Positions 23,832-34,627 of a stretch of 64,000 bases of DNA are shown one piece after another (the stretch's first letter is position 1; each line of letters starts with the position of its first letter). A program made the translations under genes and the position numbers. The notes beneath the pieces are model-generated. The model saw nothing but the letters and a program-made list of their open reading frames with translations, was not told the DNA's origin and did not search any database. The stretch is taken from the NCBI RefSeq assembly GCF_000507185.2, contig NZ_AYTM02000002.1, positions 2,774,001 to 2,838,000 of the forward strand. Direction: 5' to 3'. The stretch is from Pseudomonas syringae KCTC 12500 (GTDB lineage Bacteria; Pseudomonadota; Gammaproteobacteria; Pseudomonadales; Pseudomonadaceae).

Positions 23832-25208
23832 TCAGACCGTATGCAGGTACCAGTTGTACTCGAGGTCGGAGATGGAGTGTTCGAACTCTTCCAGCTCGCT
23901 CTCTTTACACGCCACAAAGATGTCGATGTATTTCGGGTCGATATACTTGGCCATCACCGGGTTGTCGTCCAGCTCGCGCAATGCATCGCGCAGGTTGTTC
24001 GGCAGGCTTTGTTCGTGCTGTTCGTACGAGTTGCCTTCTACCGGGGCGCCAGGCTCGACCTTGTTGACCAGGCCGTGGTGCACGCCCGCCAGGACCGAAG
24101 CCATCACCAGGTACGGGTTGGCATCGGCACCGGCGACGCGGTGTTCGATACGTACCGCATCGGCGGTGCCGGTCGGTACGCGAACGGCGACCGTGCGGTT
24201 ATCCAGACCCCAGGTCGGCGAGTTGGGCACATAGAACTGCGCACCGAACCGGCGATACGAGTTGACGTTCGGGCACAAGAAAGCCATTTGTGCCGGCAGG
24301 GTCTCGAGCACACCGCCGATTGCGTGACGCAATGCGGCGTTCTGCTCGGGATCCTCGCTGGTGAAGATGTTCTTGCCGTCGCGATCCAGAATCGAAATGT
24401 GAACGTGCAGACCATTACCCGCCTGACCCGGATAGGGCTTGGCCATGAAGGTCGTGTCCATCTCGTGATCGTAGGCGATGTTCTTGATCAGGCGCTTGAG
24501 CAATACGGCGTAATCGCACGCCTTGATCGCGTCGGCGACGTGATGCAGGTTGACTTCGAACTGGGCCGGGGCGCTTTCCTTGACGATGGCGTCGGCAGGA
24601 ATGCCTTGTTCCTTTGCACCTTCGAGGATGTCCTGAAGGCAATCGACGTATTCGTCGAGGTCGTCGATCAGGTAGACCTGTGTCGAATGCGGGCGTTTGC
24701 CGGAGATCGGCGAGCGCGGCGGTTGTGGGCGACCGTTCACGTTCTCCTGATCGATCAGGTAGAACTCCAGCTCGAACGCTGCGCAGATAGTCAGGCCCAT
24801 TTCGTCGAATTTGGCGACGACCTGGCGCAATACTTCACGCGGGTCGGCGAAAAACGGATCGCCTTCGAGTTCGTGCATGGTCATCAGCAATTGCGCAGTA
24901 GGGCGCTTTTGCCATGGCTCGTTGCACAGGGTGTCGGGGATGGGATAACAGATTCGGTCAGCATCACCGATGTCCAGGCCCAGGCCGGTGCTTTCCACCG
25001 TGGAGCCATTGATATCCAGAGCAAATAAAGAGGCAGGCAGGTTGATGCCCTTCTCGTAAACCTTATGGAGGCTGGTGCGTTCGATGCGTTTGCCACGCAC
25101 CACACCATTCATATCTGCAATCAGAAGGTCAACGTACAGAACCTCAGGATGTTCCTTAAGGAACGCGTTCGCTTCGTTAAGCTGAACGGCACGCGGGGGT
25201 ACCGACAT
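23832..25208 (-). CDS. spuI: glutamine synthetase family, gamma-glutamylpolyamine synthetase type
   Basis: A 458-residue enzyme of the GlnA/PuuA class. Visible blocks: DLLIADMNGVVRGKRI at the start, AAFELEFYLID (metal-ligand glutamates), NGLHVHISI (metal-ligand His), FLCPNVNSYRRFG (ATP/substrate site) and RIEHRVAGADANPYL near the end. PuuA-type enzymes join glutamate to putrescine as the first step of polyamine degradation. It is divergent from a second member at 25803 and lies beside polyamine transport genes, the layout of spuI-spuABCDEFGH in P. aeruginosa, so spuI is the best name. Substrate specificity is inferred from context. Confidence 0.85.
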   Translation of the reverse strand: MSVPPRAVQLNEANAFLKEHPEVLYVDLLIADMNGVVRGKRIERTSLHKVYEKGINLPASLFALDINGSTVESTGLGLDIGDADRICYPIPDTLCNEPWQKRPTAQLLMTMHELEGDPFFADPREVLRQVVAKFDEMGLTICAAFELEFYLIDQENVNGRPQPPRSPISGKRPHSTQVYLIDDLDEYVDCLQDILEGAKEQGIPADAIVKESAPAQFEVNLHHVADAIKACDYAVLLKRLIKNIAYDHEMDTTFMAKPYPGQAGNGLHVHISILDRDGKNIFTSEDPEQNAALRHAIGGVLETLPAQMAFLCPNVNSYRRFGAQFYVPNSPTWGLDNRTVAVRVPTGTADAVRIEHRVAGADANPYLVMASVLAGVHHGLVNKVEPGAPVEGNSYEQHEQSLPNNLRDALRELDDNPVMAKYIDPKYIDIFVACKESELEEFEHSISDLEYNWYLHTV

Positions 25209-25802
25209 GATGCAACACCTTTGTTGTTAAAAATATCAATCATCAATGATTGCGGATCTCAGTCAATCCGAAAGCCATGATGAAGTCAATAGAGCCTTTT
25301 TTTGCCCTAAAACTGCGCCAAATGGCCTTTTTTGCTGCTATTTAGGGCGTTTAATTCCGTTTTTGACCGTTGCTAAATACGAGCTAGAGCGGCCTGTCTT
25401 CTATTCTTAACGGCTTGTTGTATAAAAAAATGAACGAGGCTAAGCTCGATCGCAACCCAGTAGAGCAACACTAGCGGGGGTCCCATGCTTCACCTTTCCC
25501 TGGTCGACACGCGACTATCAAGTCCGTACGGCGCCCATCATGCCTGTGATCTCGGTGCTCGTGGTGGGCTGCCACACTTTGCGACATCCCTGAACGGCTA
25601 TCGAAGCCAGTCTGCTCTACGCTCAACGCTGGACATTACCACTATAACGGCATCGTCAGTGTGACCGCGGCCGTCTGGAAATCCGGCCCCGCAGCTGTCA
25701 CCTTACCCCTATTCGGCGTCTGCCGAAACGAGTTGTACATCATGACGCCGATGCGTCTGGAACGCCTGATCACGATCAGGACAATAAAACCCTGAGGTAT
25801 TT
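25209..25802. other. 594-bp divergent intergenic region between the two spu glutamine synthetase-type genes
   Basis: A/T-rich near 25230-25440 (several T-runs), then GC-rich to 25790. The start codon of the rightward gene is preceded by CCTGAGGTATTT. In P. aeruginosa a class I glutamine amidotransferase gene, spuA, lies before spuB; no such gene is readable here. A 59-codon open frame from ATG 25484 exists but shows no family features. The region probably carries promoters for both directions. Confidence 0.5.
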
Positions 25803-27161
25803 ATGAGTACCAACCTCGACCAGCTCACCGATTGGTTGAAAGAACACAAGATTACCGAAGTCGAATGCATGATGTCCGACCTCACCGGGATCACGCGCGG
25901 CAAGATCTCGCCGACCAACAAGTTCATCGCTGAAAAAGGCATGCGTCTGCCTGAAAGCGTGCTGTTGCAGACGGTGACCGGTGACTACGTAGAGGACGAT
26001 ATCTACTACGAGCTGCTGGACCCGGCAGACATCGACATGATCTGCCGCCCCGACCAGAACGCGGTGTATCTGGTGCCCTGGGCGGTCGAGCCCACTGCAC
26101 AGGTGATCCACGACACCTACGACAAGCAAGGCAACCCCATCGAGCTGTCGCCGCGCAACGTGCTGAAGAAGGTTCTCAAGCTCTATGCCGATCAGGGCTG
26201 GCAGCCCATCGTGGCGCCGGAGATGGAGTTTTATCTGACCAAGCGTAGCGACGACCCTGACTATCCGCTACAGCCTCCGATCGGGCGCTCCGGGCGTCCT
26301 GAAACGGGCCGTCAGTCGTTTTCGATCGAAGCGGCCAACGAGTTCGATCCGCTGTTCGAAGACGTCTATGACTGGTGCGAACTGCAGAACCTGGACCTGG
26401 ACACGCTGATCCACGAAGACGGCACGGCGCAGATGGAAATCAACTTCCGGCACGGTGATGCCCTGTCGCTGGCCGATCAGATTCTGGTGTTCAAGCGCAC
26501 CATGCGCGAAGCCGCCCTCAAGCACAATGTCGCGGCGACCTTCATGGCCAAGCCGATGACCGGCGAGCCGGGCAGTGCCATGCACTTGCACCAGAGCATC
26601 ATCGACATCGAGACCGGCAAGAATATCTTCTCCAACGAAGACGGGACCATGAGCGAGCTGTTCCTGAACCACGTCGGTGGTCTGCAGAAGTTCATCCCCG
26701 AGCTGTTGCCGCTGTTCGCGCCCAACGTCAACTCGTTCCGGCGCTTTCTGCCTGACACCTCGGCGCCAGTGAACGTTGAGTGGGGCGAAGAAAATCGCAC
26801 CGTCGGCTTGCGTGTGCCGGACGCCGTACCGCAGAACCGTCGCGTGGAAAATCGTCTGCCGGGTGCCGATGCCAACCCTTATCTGGCCATCGCCGCCAGT
26901 CTGCTGTGCGGGTTCATTGGCATGGTCGAAGGCATCAACCCGAGCGCACCGGTGGTCGGGCGCGGTTACGAACGGCGCAATCTGCGTCTGCCGTTGACCA
27001 TCGAAGACGCGCTGGAGCGTATGGAAAACAGCAAGACCATCGAAAAATACCTGGGCAAGAAATTCATCATCGGTTACGTCGCGGTCAAGCGCGCCGAGCA
27101 TGAAAACTTCAAGCGCGTGATCAGTTCGTGGGAGCGGGAATTCCTGCTTTTCGCCGTCTGA
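25803..27161 (+). CDS. spuB: glutamine synthetase family, gamma-glutamylputrescine synthetase type
   Basis: A 452-residue GlnA/PuuA-class ligase: ECMMSDLTGITRGKI, VAPEMEFYLTK, HEDGTAQMEINF, GSAMHLHQSI, FAPNVNSFRRFLP and RRVENRLPGADANPYL are the conserved metal and substrate blocks. It is a divergent paralogue of the protein encoded at 23832-25208. It is followed 68 bases later by an aminotransferase and then the transport genes, so the ligase, transaminase and uptake system probably form one regulon for polyamine use. Role in glutamylating putrescine is family knowledge. Confidence 0.88.
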   Translation: MSTNLDQLTDWLKEHKITEVECMMSDLTGITRGKISPTNKFIAEKGMRLPESVLLQTVTGDYVEDDIYYELLDPADIDMICRPDQNAVYLVPWAVEPTAQVIHDTYDKQGNPIELSPRNVLKKVLKLYADQGWQPIVAPEMEFYLTKRSDDPDYPLQPPIGRSGRPETGRQSFSIEAANEFDPLFEDVYDWCELQNLDLDTLIHEDGTAQMEINFRHGDALSLADQILVFKRTMREAALKHNVAATFMAKPMTGEPGSAMHLHQSIIDIETGKNIFSNEDGTMSELFLNHVGGLQKFIPELLPLFAPNVNSFRRFLPDTSAPVNVEWGEENRTVGLRVPDAVPQNRRVENRLPGADANPYLAIAASLLCGFIGMVEGINPSAPVVGRGYERRNLRLPLTIEDALERMENSKTIEKYLGKKFIIGYVAVKRAEHENFKRVISSWEREFLLFAV

Positions 27162-27229
27162 TCACGCAGAGCGCCGCTGCGGTTGATGCGCGGCGCTCTG
27201 CCAACTGACCTGATCAAAGGAAGTGCTGC

Positions 27230-28594
27230 ATGAGTGCCAACAACCCGCAAACCCTCGAATGGCAGGCCCTGAGCAGCGAGCATCACCTGGCACCGTTCAG
27301 CGACTACAAACAATTGAAAGAGAAAGGCCCGCGCATCATCACCCGTGCCGAGGGCGTTTATCTGTGGGACAGCGAGGGCAACAAGATCCTCGATGGCATG
27401 TCCGGGCTGTGGTGCGTGGCCATCGGTTATGGCCGCGAAGAACTGGCCGACGCAGCCAGCAAACAGATGCGCGAGCTGCCTTACTACAACCTGTTTTTCC
27501 AGACCGCCCACCCGCCGGTGCTGGAGTTGGCCAAGGCCATTTCCGAGATTGCACCGCAGGGCATGAACCATGTGTTCTTTACCGGTTCTGGCTCCGAAGG
27601 CAATGACACGATGCTGCGCATGGTTCGTCATTACTGGGCGCTGAAAGGCCAGCCGAACAAGAAAACCATCATCAGCCGCGTCAATGGCTACCACGGCTCC
27701 ACCGTTGCCGGTGCCAGTCTGGGTGGTATGGCGTACATGCACGAGCAAGGCGATCTGCCGATTCCGGGGGTGGTGCACATTCCCCAGCCCTACTGGTTCG
27801 ACGAGGGCGGCGATATGACGCCGGACGAGTTCGGCATCTGGGCTGCCGAGCAACTGGAAAAGAAAATTCTCGAGCTGGGCGTCGAGAACGTCGGTGCGTT
27901 CATTGCCGAGCCGATCCAGGGCGCAGGCGGTGTGATCGTCCCGCCTGATTCCTACTGGCCGAAGATCAAGGAAATCCTCTCCCGCTACGACATCCTGTTC
28001 GCCGCCGATGAGGTGATTTGTGGCTTCGGGCGTACCAGTGAGTGGTTCGGTAGCGATTTCTATGGCCTCAAGCCGGACATGATGACCATCGCCAAAGGAC
28101 TGACCTCCGGTTACGTGCCGATGGGCGGCCTGATCGTGCGCGATGAAATCGTCGCGGTGCTCAATGAGGGCGGCGATTTCAATCATGGCTTTACCTACTC
28201 AGGGCACCCGGTGGCTGCCGCGGTCGCGCTGGAGAACATCCGTATCCTGCGCGAAGAGAAGATCGTCGAACGGGTCAGGTCGGAAACGGCACCGTATTTG
28301 CAAAAGCGTTTGCGTGAGTTGAGCGATCATCCACTGGTGGGCGAAGTCCGCGGTGTCGGGCTGCTCGGGGCCATCGAACTGGTGAAGGACAAGGCCACCC
28401 GCGAGCGCTATACCGACAAGGGCGCGGGAATGATCTGTCGAACCTTCTGCTTCGACAATGGCCTGATCATGCGGGCTGTGGGCGATACCATGATCATTGC
28501 GCCACCGCTGGTGATCAGTTTTGCGCAAATTGATGAGCTGGTAGAGAAGGCGCGCAAATGCCTGGATCTGACGCTGGCGGTGTTGCAGGGCTGA
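27230..28594 (+). CDS. spuC: polyamine:pyruvate aminotransferase
   Basis: A 454-residue class III PLP aminotransferase. The PLP-lysine motif is DMMTIAKGLTSGYVPMGG with DEVICGFGRTSEWFG before it; N-terminal VYLWDSEGNKILDGMSGLW and FFTGSGSEGNDTMLRM bind cofactor phosphate. SpuC transaminates putrescine and other diamines in pseudomonads. GGAAGTGCTGC precedes the ATG. It lies between the ligase and the periplasmic binding proteins. Confidence 0.92.
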   Translation: MSANNPQTLEWQALSSEHHLAPFSDYKQLKEKGPRIITRAEGVYLWDSEGNKILDGMSGLWCVAIGYGREELADAASKQMRELPYYNLFFQTAHPPVLELAKAISEIAPQGMNHVFFTGSGSEGNDTMLRMVRHYWALKGQPNKKTIISRVNGYHGSTVAGASLGGMAYMHEQGDLPIPGVVHIPQPYWFDEGGDMTPDEFGIWAAEQLEKKILELGVENVGAFIAEPIQGAGGVIVPPDSYWPKIKEILSRYDILFAADEVICGFGRTSEWFGSDFYGLKPDMMTIAKGLTSGYVPMGGLIVRDEIVAVLNEGGDFNHGFTYSGHPVAAAVALENIRILREEKIVERVRSETAPYLQKRLRELSDHPLVGEVRGVGLLGAIELVKDKATRERYTDKGAGMICRTFCFDNGLIMRAVGDTMIIAPPLVISFAQIDELVEKARKCLDLTLAVLQG

Positions 28595-28736
28595 AAATGC
28601 CAAAAAAAGCGTCGATTCAAGCGCAATGTGCATTGTTTGAGGGGCTTCGGCTTGAAAGCCTGCCCAGGAAGTTGCCAGACTAATGGCTACACGCCGCTAA
28701 CTGACGGTCAGTGATAAAAATACATTGGAGCTACGC

Positions 28737-29834
28737 ATGAAAAAATTTGGCAAGACCCTTCTCGCGCTGTCACTGATGGGCGTTGTGGCCACTGCTGCGC
28801 AGGCCGATGACAAAGTGCTGCACGTCTATAACTGGTCCGATTACATCGCGCCGGACACCGTTGCCAAATTCGAGAAAGAATCGGGCATCAAGGTGGTCTA
28901 CGACGTTTTCGACAGCAACGAGACGCTCGAAGCCAAATTGCTCGCGGGCAAATCCGGCTATGACATCGTCGTGCCGTCCAACAACTTCCTGGCCAAGCAG
29001 ATCAAGGCAGGCGTTTACCAGGAGCTGGACAAGTCCAAGCTGCCGAACTGGAAGAACCTCAACGAGTCGCTGCTCAAGGCCGTGTCGGTCAGCGACCCGG
29101 ACAACAAGCACGCATTCCCGTACATGTGGGGTTCGATCGGTATCGGCATCAACCCGGACAAGGTCAAGGCCGCTCTGGGTGCTGACGCGCCAGTCAATTC
29201 CTGGGACCTGCTGTTCAAGCCGGAGAACGCTGCCAAGCTGAAGTCGTGCGGCATCAGCTTCCTCGATTCTCCAACCGAAATGCTGCCGATCGCCCTGCAT
29301 TACCTGGGCTACCCGACCGATTCTCAGGACAAGAAGCAGCTCGCCGAAGCTGAAGCGTTGTTCCTGAAGATTCGTCCGTCGATTGGCTATTTTCACTCGT
29401 CCAAGTACATCTCGGATCTGGCCAACGGCAACATCTGTGTAGCGGTCGGCTACTCGGGTGATATCTATCAGGCCAAGTCCCGCGCTGCCGAAGCCGGTGG
29501 CAAGGTCAAAGTTGCTTACAACATTCCGAAAGAAGGCGCCGGCAGCTTCTACGACATGGTCGCCATTCCCAAGGATGCCGAGAACGTCGAGGGTGCCTAC
29601 AAGTTCATGACCTTCCTGATGAAGCCGGAAATCATGGCCGAGATCACCAACGCTGTACGTTTCCCGAACGGTAACGCCGCGGCTACGGCGCTGGTCGACA
29701 AGGAAATCACCAGTGACCCTGGCGTTTATCCACCTGCCGACATCCAGGCCAAACTGTATGCAATCGCTGATCTGCCTGCTGCCACGCAGCGGATCATGAC
29801 CCGCAGCTGGACCAAGATAAAATCGGGTAAATAA
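28737..29834 (+). CDS. spuD: polyamine ABC transporter substrate-binding protein (PotF/SpuD type)
   Basis: A 365-residue precursor with signal peptide [23 protein letters not shown]. The mature part starts [19 protein letters not shown], the PotF signature, with [31 protein letters not shown] and [20 protein letters not shown]. SpuD prefers putrescine in P. aeruginosa. TTGGAG lies upstream. A paralogue follows at 30006. Confidence 0.92.
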   Translation: MKKFGKTLLALSLMGVVATAAQADDKVLHVYNWSDYIAPDTVAKFEKESGIKVVYDVFDSNETLEAKLLAGKSGYDIVVPSNNFLAKQIKAGVYQELDKSKLPNWKNLNESLLKAVSVSDPDNKHAFPYMWGSIGIGINPDKVKAALGADAPVNSWDLLFKPENAAKLKSCGISFLDSPTEMLPIALHYLGYPTDSQDKKQLAEAEALFLKIRPSIGYFHSSKYISDLANGNICVAVGYSGDIYQAKSRAAEAGGKVKVAYNIPKEGAGSFYDMVAIPKDAENVEGAYKFMTFLMKPEIMAEITNAVRFPNGNAAATALVDKEITSDPGVYPPADIQAKLYAIADLPAATQRIMTRSWTKIKSGK

Positions 29835-29936
29835 GCCTGTCATCAAACCTGTGGATGCTGCGTAGCCTCGGCCGCGCAACATCCAGTAGACAGGAATATC
29901 GCCTAAACCTTTGCTGGTTGGACGCATAGACGGTAA

Positions 29937-31100
<1,164 letters not shown>

Positions 31101-31155
31101 AAATCCAGCACCCGGCCATATGGGCCGGGTTGCCTACCTGTTGGGAGTTTCACCC

Positions 31156-32298
31156 ATGGCAGTTGCCTCCGGCGCCTACAAGAAAGCCATCGAAGGCGGT
31201 CAGCAACCCAAAGAGGTGCTGGTCAAGATTGATCGGGTCACGAAAAAGTTCGACGAGACGATCGCGGTGGATGATGTGTCCCTGCAGATCAACAAGGGCG
31301 AGATCTTCGCCCTGCTTGGCGGCTCTGGCTCCGGCAAATCGACACTGCTGCGCATGCTGGCCGGGTTCGAACGGCCGACCGAGGGGCGCATCTACCTCGA
31401 CGGTGTCGACATCACCGACATGCCGCCGTACGAACGCCCGATCAACATGATGTTCCAGTCTTATGCGCTGTTCCCACACATGACCGTGGCGGACAACATC
31501 GCCTTCGGCCTCAAGCAGGACAAGCTGGGCAAGCCGGAAATCGAAGCCCGTGTGGCAGAAATGCTCAAGCTGGTACAGATGACCCAGTACGCCAAGCGCA
31601 AGCCGCATCAGCTCTCCGGCGGTCAGCGTCAACGCGTTGCTCTGGCCCGGTCACTGGCCAAAAAGCCCAAGCTGTTGCTGCTCGACGAGCCGATGGGCGC
31701 GCTGGACAAGAAACTGCGTTCGCAGATGCAGCTGGAGCTGGTGGAGATCATCGAGCGCGTTGGCGTGACCTGCGTGATGGTGACTCACGATCAGGAAGAG
31801 GCCATGACCATGGCCGAGCGCATCGCGATCATGCACCTGGGCTGGATCGCGCAGATCGGCAGCCCGATCGACATCTACGAGACCCCGACCAGCCGTCTGG
31901 TCTGCGAATTCATCGGCAGCGTCAACCTGTTCGAGGGTGACGTGATCGAAGACATGGAAGCCCATGCGCTGATCCGCAGCCCCGAGCTGGAGCACAATAT
32001 CTATGTCGGCCACGGCGTCAGTACATCGGTGGAAGACAAGCACATTACCTATGCACTGCGTCCGGAGAAACTGCTGATCACCACCGAGCAGCCAGGCTTC
32101 GAATACAACTGGTCGCGCGGCAAGGTCCACGACATCGCCTATCTGGGTGGTCATTCGGTGTTCTACGTCGAGCTGCCGGGCGGCAAGCTGGTGCAGTCGT
32201 TCGTCGCCAATGCCGAGCGTCAAGGCGCGCGGCCTACCTGGGGCGATGAAGTCTACGTCTGGTGGGAAGACGACAGCGGCGTGGTACTGCGCTCATGA
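31156..32298 (+). CDS. spuF: polyamine ABC transporter ATP-binding protein (PotG type)
   Basis: A 380-residue ABC ATPase with Walker A LGGSGSGKSTLLRMLAGFE, signature LSGGQRQRVALARSL, Walker B LLLLDEPMGALDKKLR and switch VTHDQEEAMTMAERIAI, plus a C-terminal TOBE-like regulatory domain (residues about 280-380). The ATG at 31156 is used; TTGGGAG precedes it. Its stop overlaps the permease start at 32295. Confidence 0.95.
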   Translation: MAVASGAYKKAIEGGQQPKEVLVKIDRVTKKFDETIAVDDVSLQINKGEIFALLGGSGSGKSTLLRMLAGFERPTEGRIYLDGVDITDMPPYERPINMMFQSYALFPHMTVADNIAFGLKQDKLGKPEIEARVAEMLKLVQMTQYAKRKPHQLSGGQRQRVALARSLAKKPKLLLLDEPMGALDKKLRSQMQLELVEIIERVGVTCVMVTHDQEEAMTMAERIAIMHLGWIAQIGSPIDIYETPTSRLVCEFIGSVNLFEGDVIEDMEAHALIRSPELEHNIYVGHGVSTSVEDKHITYALRPEKLLITTEQPGFEYNWSRGKVHDIAYLGGHSVFYVELPGGKLVQSFVANAERQGARPTWGDEVYVWWEDDSGVVLRS

Positions 32299-33215
32299 AA
32301 ATGCGGAAGATCAAGCGCGCGTTCGAGCGCATAAAGCCCAACGGGCGGCAGATGGTCATCGGCGTGCCGTTCCTCTGGCTGTTCCTGTTCTTTGCTCTGC
32401 CGTTTCTGATCGTGCTCAAGATCAGCTTCGCCGAGGCCGACGTCGCGATCCCGCCGTACACCGAAATCTTCAGCTACGCCGACGAAAAGCTGCAGATGGT
32501 CCTCAACTTCGCCAACTACACTTTGCTCAGCGGCGATGATTTGTACGTTTCGGCCTATCTGGGCTCGCTGAAGATGGCCTTCATCAGCACCTTGCTGTGC
32601 CTGCTGATCGGCTATCCGATGGCCTACGCCATCGCCAGCGCGCGCAAGGACCTGCAAACCGTGCTGTTGCTGCTGATCATGATGCCGACCTGGACGGCGA
32701 TTCTGATCCGTGTCTACGCCTGGATGGGTATCCTCAGCAACAACGGGTTGCTCAATGCATTCCTGATGTGGCTGGGGCTGATCGACGCGCCGCTGCAGAT
32801 CCTCAATACCAACCTGGCGGTGTACATCGGCGTGGTCTATTCCTACCTGCCGTTCATGATCCTGCCGCTGTACGCCAACCTTGTGAAGCACGACACCAGC
32901 CTTTTGGAAGCAGCGTCCGACCTCGGTTCAAGCACCTTTAACAGCTTCTGGAAAATCACCGTACCGCTGTCCAAGAACGGCGTGATCGCCGGCTGCATGC
33001 TGGTATTCATTCCGGTGGTGGGCGAGTTCGTGATTCCCGAGCTGCTCGGCGGTCCGGAAACCCTGATGATCGGTCGCGTGCTGTGGCAGGAATTCTTCAA
33101 CAACCGTGACTGGCCGGTGGCTTCGGCGCTGGCGGTCATCATGCTGCTGGTGCTGATCGTGCCCATTATCCTGTTCAACCGCAGTCAGGCCAAAGAACTG
33201 GAGGGCAAGGCATGA
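32295..33215 (+). CDS. spuG: polyamine ABC transporter permease (PotH type)
   Basis: A 306-residue inner-membrane protein with about six helices starting VIGVPFLWLFLFFALPFLIV. The EAA coupling motif region is LLEAASDLGSSTFNSFWKITVPLSKNG. The ATG at 32295 overlaps the spuF stop; its own stop overlaps the next start (ATGA at 33212), so the three transporter core genes are coupled. Confidence 0.94.
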   Translation: MKMRKIKRAFERIKPNGRQMVIGVPFLWLFLFFALPFLIVLKISFAEADVAIPPYTEIFSYADEKLQMVLNFANYTLLSGDDLYVSAYLGSLKMAFISTLLCLLIGYPMAYAIASARKDLQTVLLLLIMMPTWTAILIRVYAWMGILSNNGLLNAFLMWLGLIDAPLQILNTNLAVYIGVVYSYLPFMILPLYANLVKHDTSLLEAASDLGSSTFNSFWKITVPLSKNGVIAGCMLVFIPVVGEFVIPELLGGPETLMIGRVLWQEFFNNRDWPVASALAVIMLLVLIVPIILFNRSQAKELEGKA

Positions 33216-34093
33216 ACCGCTTTCGATTCTCGAACCTGATGCTGGTGCTGGGTTTGCTGTTCATCTATGCGCCGATGGTGATTCTGGTCATCTACTCGTT
33301 CAACGCTTCGCAACTGGTGACGGTCTGGGGCGGCTGGTCGGTGAAGTGGTACGTCGGCCTGCTGGACAACTCGCAACTGATGGGCTCGGTGATGCGCTCG
33401 CTGGAAATCGCCTGCTACACCGCCGTTGCTGCGGTGGCGCTGGGGACCATGGCGGCGTTTGTGCTGACGCGCATCAGCCGCTTCAAAGGCCGCACGTTCT
33501 TTGGCGGGCTGGTCACGGCTCCTTTGGTAATGCCGGAAGTGATCACCGGTCTGTCGCTGTTGCTGCTGTTCGTGGCCATGGCGCAATTGATCGGCTGGCC
33601 GCAGGAACGCGGCATCATGACCATCTGGATCGCGCACACGACGTTCTGTGCGGCCTACGTGGCGGTGGTGGTGTCGGCGCGCCTGCGTGAGCTGGACCTG
33701 TCGATCGAAGAAGCCGCAATGGACCTGGGCGCCCGTCCGTGGAAGGTGTTCTTGCTGATCACCATCCCGATGATCGCGCCATCGCTGGCAGCCGGGGGCA
33801 TGATGTCCTTCGCGCTGTCGCTGGACGACCTGGTACTCGCCAGCTTCGTCTCCGGGCCCGGCTCGACGACCTTGCCGATGGAAGTGTTCTCTGCCGTGCG
33901 CCTGGGTGTGAAGCCTGAAATCAACGCAGTGGCGAGCCTGATCCTGCTGGCCGTGTCACTGGCTACCTTCCTGGTCTGGTTCTTCACCCGCCGCGCCGAA
34001 AACAACCGCAAGCGTGCGATCCAGCAGGCTATCGAGGAAAGCGCGGCAGACGCTTGGAAACAGCCCGATCCGAGGCGTGCTCCGGCGGCGTGA
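33212..34093 (+). CDS. spuH: polyamine ABC transporter permease (PotI type)
   Basis: A 293-residue permease with helices such as [20 protein letters not shown] and the EAA loop [24 protein letters not shown]. It is the last gene of the spu transport set; after it comes a REP-bearing tandem repeat, then the acylase gene in the opposite direction. Confidence 0.94.
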   Translation: MNRFRFSNLMLVLGLLFIYAPMVILVIYSFNASQLVTVWGGWSVKWYVGLLDNSQLMGSVMRSLEIACYTAVAAVALGTMAAFVLTRISRFKGRTFFGGLVTAPLVMPEVITGLSLLLLFVAMAQLIGWPQERGIMTIWIAHTTFCAAYVAVVVSARLRELDLSIEEAAMDLGARPWKVFLLITIPMIAPSLAAGGMMSFALSLDDLVLASFVSGPGSTTLPMEVFSAVRLGVKPEINAVASLILLAVSLATFLVWFFTRRAENNRKRAIQQAIEESAADAWKQPDPRRAPAA

Positions 34094-34097
34094 AGAC

Positions 34098-34362
34098 CTG
34101 ATCGTGCGCGATACACAAGCCCGCTCTTGATCCTGCCCGTAGGGCGTAGGAGCGAGCTTGCTCGCGAACTGCCGGGGACCGGCAGCCAAACCAGCGACCT
34201 CGGTTGTGCCTGATGTACCGTACGTGACGGTTTCACTGTCGGTTCCCGACAGTTCGCGAACAAGTTCGCTCCCACGCCCTCCGGGCAGAAGCGCCATCTC
34301 CGGGCCCGCGCAGAGAGTGTCGCTACACCCCCGGCACCAGCCGTAAAACCCTTGGAAGCAGC
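34098..34362. repeat. 265-bp tandem repeat with REP pair, unit 1
   Basis: Starts CTGATCGTGCGCGATACACAA and recurs 265 bases later. It contains a pair of REP-type palindromes in opposite orientation (AGGAGCGAGCTTGCTCGCGAA and TTCGCGAACAAGTTCGCTCC halves) around GGGACCGGCAGCC. The unit ends with bases matching the last codons of the acylase gene (CCGTAAAACCC), so the repeat includes a vestige of that coding end. Confidence 0.85.
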
Positions 34363-34627
34363 CTGATCATGCGCGATACACAAGCCCGCTCTTGATTCTG
34401 CCCGCAGGGCGTAGGAGCGAACTTGTTCGCGAACTGCCGGGGACCGGCAGCCAAACCAGCGACCTCGGTTGTGCCAGATGTACCGCACGTGACGGTTTCA
34501 CTGTCGGTTCCCAACAGTTCGCGAGCAAGCTCGCTCCCACGCCCTCCGGGCAGAAGCCCCATTTCCGGGCTCGGCGCAGAGAGTATCGCTACGCCCCCGG
34601 CGCCAACCGTAAAACCCCTTCCGTATG
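34363..34627. repeat. 265-bp tandem repeat with REP pair, unit 2
   Basis: Second unit, about 90 percent or more similar by eye to 34098-34362. Its right end (about 34589-34627) is the true 3' end of the acylase gene. The REP halves here are AGGAGCGAACTTGTTCGCGAA and TTCGCGAGCAAGCTCGCTCC, the alternate spelling of unit 1, so the two loops have exchanged arms. Confidence 0.85.

Noticed and set aside
23745..25028. 427-codon open frame antisense to the spuI-type gene
   Set aside because: Shadow frame; the minus-strand protein has complete glutamine synthetase motifs.
25484..25663. 59-codon open frame in the spu intergenic region
   Set aside because: Has a GGGGG near the start but no conserved look; I cannot separate it from chance, and it is not a spuA remnant as far as I can read.
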